A stretch of 32,889 nucleotides of DNA from Polymyxa betae (GCA_003693705.1 RBZT01000746.1:1-32889), one strand, 5' to 3'; shown: positions 20,608-31,373, counted from the stretch's first letter. Notes: a model not told the origin generated them from the sequence alone. Made by a program: numbers and translations.

Positions 20608-23600
20608 TCATTTGGAGATCTTAGATAACAGCGGATTCCAATAAAAGCGCAAATACACAATGATGCCGATAGCAACTAGTAAAAGAGCGCTAAGACAACT
20701 TGTAATGACAATCAGAAGAACCTGGGAGGAATTGTCGCTGGTCGCTGTAACGCTCAAATCAGTTATATAGTCAGAAATCTGTAAACTCAATAGATTTGCA
20801 AAATCATGAATCAGCATTGTCGACAAACGAAGTTTAACAAGAATCAACAGAAAACGAAATCGACGAAACGAAAAAATGCCGCATCACAAAGTCACCTTGG
20901 TGAACACGGTCTGTTTTTTGTGGCTCTTGGATAGGTACGATGTTCTCCTTCAGTAGAATTTTGTCTTGAGTAACATGCGGAACCGAACTCATCTTTGGCT
21001 CTTGGAACTCGTTTCTGAGCTGCTCTGTTAACTCAGTCTCTAAATCCTCCCGAACTTGCTCTCTCAGATCATCTTTCATGTGGGCAGTGAAGTCCGCCTT
21101 CCATTCGTCAAGCAGCTCTGCTTTAACCTGTTCTTTGATCATATCCGGATAGTCGAGGTATTTCGAAGGAAAGCCACTTGGGAGAGGATTTGCGCGAACA
21201 GTATCGAATACGGGATCTTGCAGTAAACTGGCACAGTTCCAGGTCGACTCCGGCCATTTCTCGAGAGCAGCGCAGAGCAAGCCCAACTCTCCTGAGGCTG
21301 GCTCATACCACGGCATTCCGAAATGCAATTTTATCGTGTCGAACATCGTTGTAAATCGTTGAAAAACGCTGTCCAAGTCGTCGATACATGCGACCGGACG
21401 TTTCACCCGATCTGGACGTTCAGCGTATCCAAAATCCAGTGCAACCACACGATTATCGGACATATCGAACATAACTGCCAACGATATTAGAAATGAGCAT
21501 CTTGTAAAGAGAAGAAAACGTACAGTTATTGAGATGTTGAATATCTCCGTGATTCCAGCCGATCTGATGCAGATGGTGCACTACGGTCAGGATCTGATAG
21601 GTGATAGAGACCAGTTGCTGACCGGCCTCTGTCTCGTCCGCCGGAATGGTCAATTTCTGAACCGTCTGGCCCTGGACCAGCTCCATGACCATGTAGATAT
21701 CGTTGCCGTACTGGACCAGGTCGAGGAGCTGGACGAGACCCGGGATCTGTCCCGAATGACAGAACTGCGACATAAACTCGACCTCGCGCTGTGTATCAGG
21801 TTGGGAGGCCTCCATCACTTTGATAGCAACTTCATGAGTACCCGGACCTCGTAAACATCGACCTTTATACACAGATCCGAATGATCCGGAGCCTGCAACA
21901 GATAGTCAGCGAAAATCCGAGAAATTTTAAATTGAAGTATCGTGAGTAGTGTAAGCTGACCTATTTTTTCAAGTATTTCGTAATCATGAGATAGTTCAGA
22001 CCCCGTACGAAGATACATTCGTTTGGTCCTGATTAATGGCATGGGGCGATCATCGACTAGCTGAATGGACTTCGATGGAATTAACGTCTTGATGCGATCA
22101 TAGAAGATGGGGTTGTGTATGCTGAAGATTTTGTTCATGACGAAATGAAAATCCGGCCACATTGAGAATGAAACCAGCGCTGGTCGCAGAATTTCATCCG
22201 AGAAATCTGGCATTCTTTTGACAAAATTGGGGTTGTCAGGCCTTTCGACGATTGTTCGCAGAGTGAGACTCAGCAGAAAAGAAACAAACGGCTGAATATC
22301 AGATGCTTCACGGAACTGAGAGCAGAACAGAATGGCATCCTGCAGCAGCTTGATCTGAATCTGTGCTGCAGTCATCCCGTCCGTTATGACAGTTTGCTCC
22401 GGATTTAAGCTGAGTATGAAAATGTTCGGTCAGATGAATGAAATTGAGTGAAAGATATTCGGACCAGTTGAGAAGACCGTGTATCAGCACATAGCGACTT
22501 TCACCGTTAAAACGGGCAGCCAAATCGAAGGCAACGGTTTCATCATGTTTCATGTGAAATTCCAATAACACCATCAGAACTTTAAGCCTCCAGACGTCCT
22601 CATGGTGACCATTGAATACACTACATGCTCCAATTAAGCACCATACAGTTTAACAGTAACGAAAAACCAACAAGAAAAGAAAAATGGAAACTATCATTGA
22701 AAACATCATAATGAAACGGATTAACAGAAAAAGTCACATTTCCTGAATGAATTTGACGATAACCTGGTACGAAAAACAACAAGAAATGGAAAATGAAAAC
22801 TATTACTGAAAACATGACAATGAGACGGATTAACAGAAAAACTCACATTTCCTGAATGAATTTGACGATAACCTGGTACGATGCGATTTTGGAAGCGAAC
22901 AGGAGAGGGGCCTGTGTCAGGAACGGTGTTTGCAATTCTTCAACATTGTACAGTCCGACTAGTCGCCAGATGGCATTGAGATCGTCGGCATTCATGCGAT
23001 ATTTGAAATGGCCCTTGCTGAACAGAAATCAGTTCGATCATCTTTCAAATTAAAAAAAAACTGTTCTAACGAGAATGCAATAATAAGCATGCGGAAAAAT
23101 GTGGAAAAGATTGAAAAATGCTAAAAACTCTGATATCGAAAATGGGTTTTCAAAGCAGTTTTAGCAAAACTTTTAGCAAAACTTCAAAGCAAATCCAGAA
23201 GAAGTGGAAAGAAGTTCAGCTTACAAATCTTCCAGCAGCTCTTCAAGGTCGAGACCATCGAACATTTCTCGAATTTCTTCTTGGGCAGTATCTGGCTGCA
23301 TACGGCGGATCTTTGTTAGCATGACTTCTTGCTCCAGAAGTGTACGATCGGGCCGATCCCCGAATATGTTATCGAAACAGAGATCCGGATCACCGAGACG
23401 ATCTGTGATCTTCACGTTATGTTCGTGAAAGATTTGAGCCCAGATATGAGGAGATAATCGGTCTAAGGTTGCAACCGATAGAAGATCTAAAGCTTGCTCC
23501 GGAGTCTGTCGTGCTATCTCCACAGCTAAATCAATTTTAAGGTCGCCAAACTCCAAACTATATTCAGTCAGCAAATGCAGAATTTTCACAATGAAAGCCG

Positions 23601-24256
23601 TTTAAAAGTTCTCTAAGCAAAAAATAAAAAATACCTGGATTCAAGATATAATTCGAATGCAGTCCGTCCCTGTTCATCTGTAGCAGATAATGCCAGACCG
23701 GATAATGATTCAGCAACGCTTCGCAGAAAGATGGTTTTGGATTCAAATCGACAATGTGAGAGCGATAGCAGTCGCAGGAACAGAGAACCTTCATCTCGTA
23801 GTCTCTCTTTCATCCCCAGCCATACCAAGGTCGCCAAGAACACATACTCCGGCTGACGATCCGGTATGTTACTAAGAACAACGTTCATTATCAACGGAAG
23901 CAGCGTCGCTGGGAGGGGTCGTACCGGCCCTTCTCAAGCAGGTACGAAACGATGTCAAGTTGAAGTTCGTGTTGCATTGTTAGGGTTTTAAGCTGGTTAA
24001 TGCGGGCGTGTATGTCGGGGTCAATCCAGGTCGGTCCATTAGCAGCGAGTGGCTGCAGCCGTGTAGATACTCTAAGTGAAAGAGTGAGCCTGAAGGACAG
24101 CAGGACGTCGGGTACCCCGGCTCACATTTCAGATATCAATGCGATCGCGTCCGAACGCGCATCCAGTGCAGTGGGTTCGGGGTCGGTGGCGACCGGCAGC
24201 CCGGACTGGACCAGTACGACGAGGGCGATGGCGACGATGTGACGAGCTGACAGCAT
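20608..24256 (-). CDS. Paralogue B: secreted-type kinase-like membrane protein
   Basis: Ten exons: 24256-24126, 24071-23925, 23871-23635, 23557-23225, 23017-22847, 22620-22465, 22409-21961, 21892-21524, 21474-20896 and 20744-20608. They add to 2709 nt and 902 aa in consistent phase. The N-terminus (MLSARHIVAIALVVLVQSG) is a signal peptide. The scaffold includes NGPTW, EYVFLATLVW and LDRLSPHIWAQIF. The kinase-like domain begins near 541 with GSGSFGSVYKG, then VAIK, HGDIQHLN and LDFGYAERPD. A shorter charged coil (about 755-815) replaces the long coil of A. A transmembrane helix (VLLIVITSCLSALLLVAIGI) starts near 866, followed by a short basic tail. Exon 8 is far more similar to A than the rest of the gene. 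Intron 5 carries a tandem duplication. Confidence 0.8.
22661..22879. repeat. Tandem duplication (two units of about 110 bp) across the exon 5/intron 5 boundary of B
   Basis: Unit 1 is 22661-22770 and unit 2 is 22771-22879, directly adjacent and closely similar throughout. Unit 2 contains the last 33 bases of exon 5 and its GTGAGT donor (minus strand, at 22846). Unit 1 repeats the same exon end with a weaker GTGACT donor at 22737. Confidence 0.85.
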
Positions 24257-25692
24257 CGGTTCGACGACGATGACGAAGAGGTGACCCTCTAATAATGGCA
24301 GGTCGACTGCGAGGTCACGCCTGGGTCAAAGGAATCACAGAGAAAAGAGAGGCCGCGCTCGCAATTCAGACTTGGTGGGATGCGCAACCTGCTTGCTCTG
24401 TAGAGATTCAGACAATGACTACTAAATGACACCCCCAAGCCCCTGATGCTCGAGCACGCCTTGCTGGTTAGGATTGACGCTGGCCACGGATTCTGGAAGT
24501 TGCAGGAGTGAGTTGTCTTAGAGATATTATTAAAGGAGATGTTAGAATAATGTGGTGAAATGAGGTCTGGTCAATCCCATGTGTTAGAGATCAGAAAGAG
24601 GTAGTTCCGGTTGATCCGAAGGGGACCGGCTGTTGATTGATCTTGAAATTAATCCATCATTTGCCCTGCCAATGGCCAGCTGTGGCTGTCCAATTCTATC
24701 AATACCATTACAATACCAACAGGTATCTTCATGGCTCGTTCCGCTGAATGGAGATTTAAAGCTAGATTCGCCTCCAGGTTTTCGTACCCTCGAAAGCCCC
24801 TCCCATAGTAAAAATAGTTTGTCGCTGACGGTTGGAAGAGGGTCGCAATTCTCATGAAATCAAGAAAAAATGACAATTTGTTCAAATACTTCCAGGTTAT
24901 AGAGTTTCTGTCATCAATAGATAAATCGTTAGTTGTTGACACCCTTCATTAACAAACTATAAGCCATATACTTTGTTGAATGCATCACGTCGTGTAGTGC
25001 AGGATTTGTTTGTTTGAACCTATTAGCTTGAATTGGAGACAACAAGAGCTGCCTGCATATGATTGCATTTGGAAAATGAATCGTCCCCAATCAGATACAA
25101 ACAATGAAGATGCTCGGAACGGAAACTTCAGCCAGTTATCACAGAGGTACTCTGGCATCTTGAAGACCAACAGAGAATATTCTCCAGTTAATCGAACTGT
25201 AAGTGGGGACGGGGTCGCGACTCATCCGTGCTCGAATCCGCTGGGATCTGCTTCTTTTCGAGTCGCCCTCGTGTTCTCTATTAGACTCAGCATGTTGGGT
25301 TGATAGATAAACATTCCCATAGTGCTCTGCTTATTCGGGTTTTCAGACATGGGAGCTTGGAAAGTTCCAGTGGAATCAGGTTCCGACTCAGTCGCAGTCT
25401 GTTCCGCCTCCGGAAGAGTGCAGCTGCTCCATAGGCTGCGCACAATATTCCGAAGGTGTGGGATCGTCATTTCCAACATGAACTATATATATTGTCAATA
25501 ATAGATCAAGTATAAATAGCTTGTTATTATAATAGTTGCCGATGTCTACATACCGTGGAAAGAGGTAGCTCCTCCAAACCCTAAAACCTTAACTGGAAAG
25601 GGTTTGGCTTTGCTGGCTGAACACGGTGAGACTGTAGAGATAGCGACTAAAAAGACAGCTTTTCGACGAATTCAACGTCAGCAGTGTTCGAA
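24257..25692. other. Spacer upstream of paralogue B, no supported gene
   Basis: Short ORFs occur on both strands. One at 25222-25479 (-) has a Ser/Glu/Thr-rich composition but no partners. The stretch near 24310-24430 (+) reads an open frame (GHAWVKGITEKREAALAIQ) that could be retroelement debris. I can assign nothing. Confidence 0.35.
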
Positions 25693-25894
25693 AATGACGG
25701 CCTTCGACCATCCTGCTGAGGCGATTCCGGCCATTTGTCAGAAGAGGCGCGGTACCGTTAGGGTTTATGCTGTGACCATGCTGCTTGTCGCTATGAACAC
25801 TGCAGCGTTGCTGATGCAGAAGCAGCCGGGAGCATGCGCTCAGCTACGTTTTGGATTCGTGTTACTGATCGCTCTCTCTGGTTGCCCAAGGTAT
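25693..25894 (+). CDS. Possible first exon of an unidentified signal-peptide gene
   Basis: An open frame with ATGs at 25693 and 25777 runs into a GTATGAGC donor after IALSGCPR. From the Met at 25813 the segment reads MQKQPGACAQLRFGFVLLIA, which could be a signal peptide with a basic n-region and hydrophobic core. A TTAGGGTTT motif lies upstream at about 25758. I found no convincing second exon before the copia remnant, so it may be a fragment. Confidence 0.25.
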
Positions 25895-26029
25895 GAGCTT
25901 GAAATGTGAAACAATCAGCAAAAACTGCTGGGTCTATCAAGGGCAGACATAATGATCTCCAAATCACGGTCATTACAGCGATTTGCAATGGACGGCTCAC
26001 GCTATCCAATCATTGAAAAAATCGAAGAT

Positions 26030-26590
26030 TGCGAACCTTTACGAAGATATTTGCCCGGTATACATGCGGAGCTTCTCGGGTAGAGATTGTGCTCGTTTGT
26101 GCTATTTATGGACTGAGAAGTAATTTCTGTAGCTCTCTATCCGGCATCAAACAATATGTAGATGAGTTCTTCGGAAACTCGCAGTTTTCACGGACAGGCC
26201 CAAATTCAGCCATAGTCGCGGACACCAATTGGGCCAACGATCACGACAAGCGCAAACCTGTTGGAGGCTACACCTTCATTATTCATGTCGGATTAATCGA
26301 ATACAATTGCAAAAAGTTACCGAAACAACCGAATCGTGCGCCTTCTGTAAGTCACCACATCCGCCAAATCGGTGCGCAATATGCTTCATGAATTCGATGC
26401 CATCGCCTCAGATAATCTTCCTAGAAACCAGGGATGCATCAGTTACGGCAAGCGCAGCGTCAACCAAACATTCATGATGCACATTGACCTCAAATACAAC
26501 TTACTTCGAGAAGCAATAAACAGAGGCAGATTCAATCTTAATCGGGTTCCTACATCCGACAATTTAGCCGACATCTTGTTATGGCTCTAG
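26030..26590 (+). mobile_element. Copia-type (Ty1/copia) polymerase 3' remnant
   Basis: The end of a reverse transcriptase (LRRYLPGIHAELLG) is followed by the terminal RNase H: VADTNWANDHDKRKPVGGY, then after frame changes MMHIDLKYNLLREAINRG and VPTSDNLADILLWL, ending in a stop at 26588-26590. This order and these motifs are typical of the C-terminus of copia polyproteins. Several frameshifts and the lack of visible LTRs show that it is inactive. It lies between the divergent paralogues B and C. Confidence 0.75.
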
Positions 26591-27270
26591 TTAAACCACG
26601 CTTTCCGGAGCTGCGGCAGCCACTGAATATCGAAACAGTTCACAGTCTCAACTGTAAACGATTTTGTGTTTAGTGTATATTGCGATTCCTGTTGTATAGT
26701 CCGTATTCGCGTCTCCGTAAATGGATCCACTCTTCCCCGATATATGTTGCTAATCCAATCGAGAACAGAATTCACATTCTGATCGTTCCCAGTCACACTG
26801 CTACCGAGTATGAACTGAGGGTCTGTGTTGGATCCGAGGTTTATGATATAAACATCATCTATTCCTGAAACGCTTCATGGAACTCCGCCACGGTGCCATA
26901 GGTCGAACTTATCAAGGCCGTCGATCTGCTCACCCAGGATTTTACAATCAGGACATCAACACTCTCCAAGTTCATATTCAATTTATGTGTCTCCAGTAGA
27001 TCCTCCGTAGACTTAACAGCAGATACCATCACAATCCATCGTTTTGACGAGGTTGTCGAAACCTCAATTCGATGTGAACGCAGATTGAATGAGAGCAAAA
27101 GCGAATTATTGATATACGCGTGGGCCAGTGCGGCCGGAAAGATGAGTATTGGTCACGTGTCCTTCAGGTAGAGTAGGTCCCGGTAGTTGTACTCCGAGAT
27201 GAGGTCCGGCCTCCTTTCCGCCCCGACACTTTTGTCTCCGTCACGGACTACTGTGGATCATTTGCTCCAG
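26587..27270 (-). CDS. Hypothetical protein exons, frame unresolved
   Basis: On the minus strand an open stretch at about 27265-27155 reads ERRPDLISEYNYRDLLYLKD and ends at a possible GTGACC donor. A second open stretch (about 27150-26865) continues with EVSTTSSKRWIVMVSAV and more. A third (26875-26587) is open in another frame through GIDDVYIINLGSNTDP to a TAA. Together they look like about 200 residues of one protein, with either an unrecognised splice or a single-base frameshift near 26868. No domain is recognised. It abuts the copia remnant tail to tail. Confidence 0.35.
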
Positions 27271-27490
27271 TGTTGTGTTGGTAAATCTTCTATATCTGTC
27301 TAATAGGGAACAATACAACACAGAACAAATTCGAGTTTTGTTTAAGAAAGATTGAAGCGGTCGGATGGATGGTCCCGCGTTATCTTTGACATTTCAGACA
27401 AGCAGTGTTAGAGAAGGGGTGTTAAAAAGACTCACGCAATTAAATATTTGCTGCTCAGATTGCGCCCCCGATTACATAAACTGCGATGGA

Positions 27491-27528
27491 CTGTTCACGC
27501 AATTAATGAATTGACACACTGTGAACAG
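27491..27528. repeat. Nested inverted repeat CTGTTCAC...GTGAACAG
   Basis: The outer arms (27491-27498 and 27521-27528) pair perfectly over 8 bp. Inner arms CAATT/AATTG (27500-27504 and 27509-27513) also pair. It lies about 115-150 bases upstream of the start codon of paralogue C. Confidence 0.75.
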
Positions 27529-27544
27529 CCGGGGGCTTTCAAGT

Positions 27545-27573
27545 GGTGAAAAGCCCGTCACGGGCCTTTCACC
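27545..27573. repeat. Inverted repeat GGTGAAAAGCCCG-TCA-CGGGCCTTTCACC
   Basis: Arms of 13 bp pair at 12 positions around a 3-base loop. It sits about 70 bases upstream of the paralogue C start codon and may lie in its promoter or 5' leader. Confidence 0.8.
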
Positions 27574-27643
27574 AACCCTTCCCAAAAGCCTCACAATCCC
27601 CCGTTTGTATCCTCTTTATTGCCAATCGGGTGTGTGCATCGTC

Positions 27644-30600
27644 ATGGCTTCCGTCAGGCGCTTCTGCACTCTTCTCGCCATCGTCGTCATCGTCGTGCTG
27701 GCCGACCCGAACCAGGCCGCCGTACCAGACCCGCGTCCCAAAGCCGTGATACCGATCAAATTTCTATCGCAAATGTGATTTATGCTTTCGCTCGTCGTAC
27801 ACTGCCCTACCCTGAAACGTTTCATCAACAGGACCGCAATTCGACTCAAACCACGTCCCGGGTCGGAAGGTCCAACTTGGGCTGACGACGCTGTCGAAGC
27901 CCGATTTAACGCCCTCGTCACTTATGTCCGTAAGCGTGACCTTGCCACGGCGGTCGTCACTTATCTCCTCGACATGGGCCGGTACGTCCCGCCACTCGCG
28001 GGTGGCCGCACTACCCTTGATTGCTATAACGTTTATTATTGCGTTACAGGAAGGTCCTGGATCGTTACAAGGAGTACGTGTTCGTGGCCATTCATCTCTG
28101 GGCCCGTCTGCCAGAGCGGCTGCGTGACCAGGGCGGCCTCTTACTGCAGCTGCTGGCACAGACGCGCTGCTGCTTTGATGGCAAGCACGACCTGCTGCGC
28201 AGAATTGCCAGGTCCGTGTCGTCGGAGGCATTGTCTGCTACAGATGCAGAAGGTCGTACTCCGCTCCAGTACTACCTTAGTTTCAAGTACGTCTCACGTT
28301 ACGTTTTCTTTATTATAGCTGGGAGCGCCATTTCTTACGTTACGCATCTGCTGGTATTGGCTGATATTGACACACTGCTGATAGGTTTCATGATATCAAC
28401 TTGGACGTTGCAGCCGCATTTGCGCTGAAAACTCCGAAACCCGTACTGATCCGTATCCATACGGAGACACTCGATCGATTACCACCCCATATATGGTGTC
28501 GTGTCTTTTATCAACATAATACTGCATTAATTATTCAGATGGGAAATCGATCTGCGTTCAATCAGAACGTATTCGGTGCCAAGGCGGATCGAACTCGCTG
28601 GGAGACCGCGGTCGTGCTGGCCCGACTCGCTCGAATACCGACTCGATCTGTGAATGAGATCGCTCGTGCTCTTGATGGTGTTGAGTTAACCCAACTATTG
28701 ACCGATTGGTAATCTGATCGTATGTTTAAAGATTGTCAAACCTATAGAACGTTGCCATTTTTCGCAATTTTTCATTATTTGATGCATGATGTTGAGTTTT
28801 GTTGAATGTTACTGAAGATGTTGGAAATGTTTTTGTATAGCAAATCTAATGGAAGATTAATGCCTCTCTATGTATACAGTGCTGGACATTTCAATTACTT
28901 TGTTCATGATCATGATCTTCACGCACTATGGAATTTATCTGGTCTATATAATCAAACGGAACTCCGTGATCTCTTCTGTCAACAAGTCCCATATATGTTT
29001 GCATCAATGCGTTCCTCATTTGCTGCTATCGTCCACTTTATTAACGCCACGTATGTCCGATTATGTTTCCGAACATGCAAACCCACCCTGATTTGGTAAC
29101 ATCAGCATTATGTCCGGAAACTGTAACGATGAGTGGAGATTACGTATCCTACGTCGTCTGACAGTGTTCCATTTGAATCACGACCTTATGGTTGGGTACT
29201 TATTAGCACAACATTACAGAAATAATGCGCGATATCTGCTCATTGAATATATCACTTTAAAGTCAGCTCATTAATGGTTCCAACAACTTCATCGATTGTT
29301 TGACTTTGGATTTAGCATATCAAAACAATTCAAACTGAACGTTTGTTCCTCCGAACAACGTAATTTGGATCATTGTCAATATTCAATTATCCGGACTGCA
29401 TTACGCGTCTGTTCCTCAGTTCGAGAACAGCCAGCGGTTCGGCTTTGGAGTTCACTCCTACTGAATCTAACACTGCGCGCAATTCTATCACATCAGAACT
29501 CCGAATTTATTATTAGTTGTAGGTTTCCTGTCCTACATGCTGAACAATTACGTAAAGCGTTCCTTATGGTATCCATGATGCCCAACTTCCATTCAATCAT
29601 GAACCGTACGATCGGCCAGAATAAGCGGCCTCTTCTATATCAAATTCGGAATCTATTACCGGAGAAAACCATCCAAATGGCCGACCATCACAAGGAATGC
29701 TCTTTGGGAAAGCGCCGCCTGCCACTCCGAATCGGGTCCCATCCATCTCAAGATTATCGTTTCATAGAACCATTAGGTCCGAGCACGCTGCCTTCAAATG
29801 TTGTTTTGACGAGTTCACTTCCCGTTCCTATATTTTCAAAATCCTCTGCTCAATGCCGTTTCTGATATTTCTATCAGGTGATGGGTCGTTTGGGACAGTA
29901 TACCGTGCGGTGGCTTTAAAGCTTCCGGGCAATCCGGAAGTAGCCGTTAAAGTGATGCCGTCGAAGGACCCGAACACGAACCGTGAGGTCGCGTTCATGT
30001 CACGATACTCTCATTCGGGACAGATTCCGGGTCTAGTCCAGGTCCTGGACCTGGTCCAGTACGGCCCGGATACATATGCGATCATGGAGTTGATCAAGGG
30101 CCAGACCCTACAAGGCAGGGACATACCGACAGATGCCACCGAGGCCGCCCAACAACTGATTCACGGCCTGTACGGGGCTCTGACCGTACTGCACCAGCTG
30201 CATCAGATCGGATGGAATCACGGAGATATTCAACATCTCAACAATTGTACGTTGCAGCCTTCTGGGCGATTTTCGCTGTTTTTTATCTTCGTTTACGCAG
30301 TTTTTGTTCTAGTTTCGTTGCGCTTTTTTTACGCACTTTTTCTTACCATTTGTTTCAACAATGTTTATGCTATCTGTCCCGTTTTGCAATCCGAAGGCTA
30401 ACCTCTGATGGTAGTTATGATCAAAACCGCCGATCAGAGCGTGGTCGTACTGGATTTCGGATTCACACATAGGCTGAACCTGGCCGACTATCCGGTTGCC
30501 TGCAACAATGATCTGGACCAAATCTATGAGAAATTCGTGCTTGAACTGGATACCGTGAAGGAGCGGGTCGGTACGGCCTGGTATGAGACTTCGCCGGGTC

Positions 30601-31373
30601 TATTGGGCCAGTTCGAGACCGCTCTCCGCAGCTGGCCGTCTAAGACCTGGAACTGTGTTAATCTTCTGCGGGATCCCATATTCGATCATGTTCGGGGTCC
30701 TGCTACAAGCTCGCAAACGAAGTCCGACGCTGCGACTCCGCCCAACAGAAGTGTAAAAGGACCCGATTTCCTAAAGGGACAAAATCAAGAGAATGGGTCT
30801 TTGAATAATGTGACAAATGCGATTCGGAGTGGACATTCCAATTCAAGTCCCGAAAGTCCGGAAGTCGATACATTAACGATCGATAACGGATATATGAATG
30901 AATATGAAGAACGTAATAATGATCATGATATGAATGTCGCCGGATATAATGACAATCACATTCCAGGTGAGCATATTCATAATATCATTGATCAAGGTCA
31001 ATCCCAACCAATTCCTGACTGTATGTTGCCAAACGATTTTGTCTTTGCTGTTACCTATCGATATTTTACTTATTTATGTTTCCCATCGGTATTGTATGCT
31101 TATGTTTCCTATATGCTGTGCTACTGCTTATTTTCGAACATTTCCAATAAGCTGTTCTTCTTTTTCTGTATATTTATCATTGATCTAATTGAAATAATAG
31201 CTAATGGGCAGCATTCCTCGAAATATGTGATCATATCGCTCTCTATTATTGCTGTTCTATCTATACTATCTATACTATCTATTTTCTATTATTGTCGTCA
31301 TCGATACTCACAAAGCCGTCATCATACAAAAGCTGAATCCCCAACGATGAGCTCTCCTGTGGATATCGCCTAA
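27644..31373 (+). CDS. Paralogue C: secreted-type kinase-like membrane protein with Asn/Ser-rich stalk
   Basis: Ten exons: 27644-27774, 27832-27981, 28050-28286, 28385-28708, 28880-29050, 29106-29261, 29316-29776, 29878-30246, 30415-30966 and 31201-31373. They sum to 2724 nt and 907 aa. The signal peptide is MASVRRFCTLLAIVVIVVLA. The scaffold carries EGPTW, EYVFVAIHLW, TDAEGRTPLQYYL and LDRLPPHIWCRVF. The kinase-like domain starts near 543 with GDGSFGTVYRAV, then VAVK, IMELIKG, HGDIQHLN and LDFGFTHR. The stalk (about 765-850) is Asn/Ser/Asp-rich and not coiled, with NGS and NVT sequons. A transmembrane helix at about 860-883 (YVIISLSIIAVLSILSILSI) is followed by a basic tail of about 25 residues. 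Exon lengths 237, 171 and 369 for exons 3, 5 and 8 equal those of A and B. It is divergent from B. Confidence 0.82.

Noticed and set aside
23960-23985. CCCTAAC telomere-like motif near the start of a minus-strand ATG in paralogue B, as a possible promoter element
   Set aside because: It lies within exon 2 of B in an open frame homologous to A and C, so it is coding sequence.
27782-28318. 178-codon plus-strand ORF overlapping exons 2 and 3 of paralogue C
   Set aside because: It starts inside intron 1 and stays open partly through introns. Homology to A and B supports the spliced reading frames instead.
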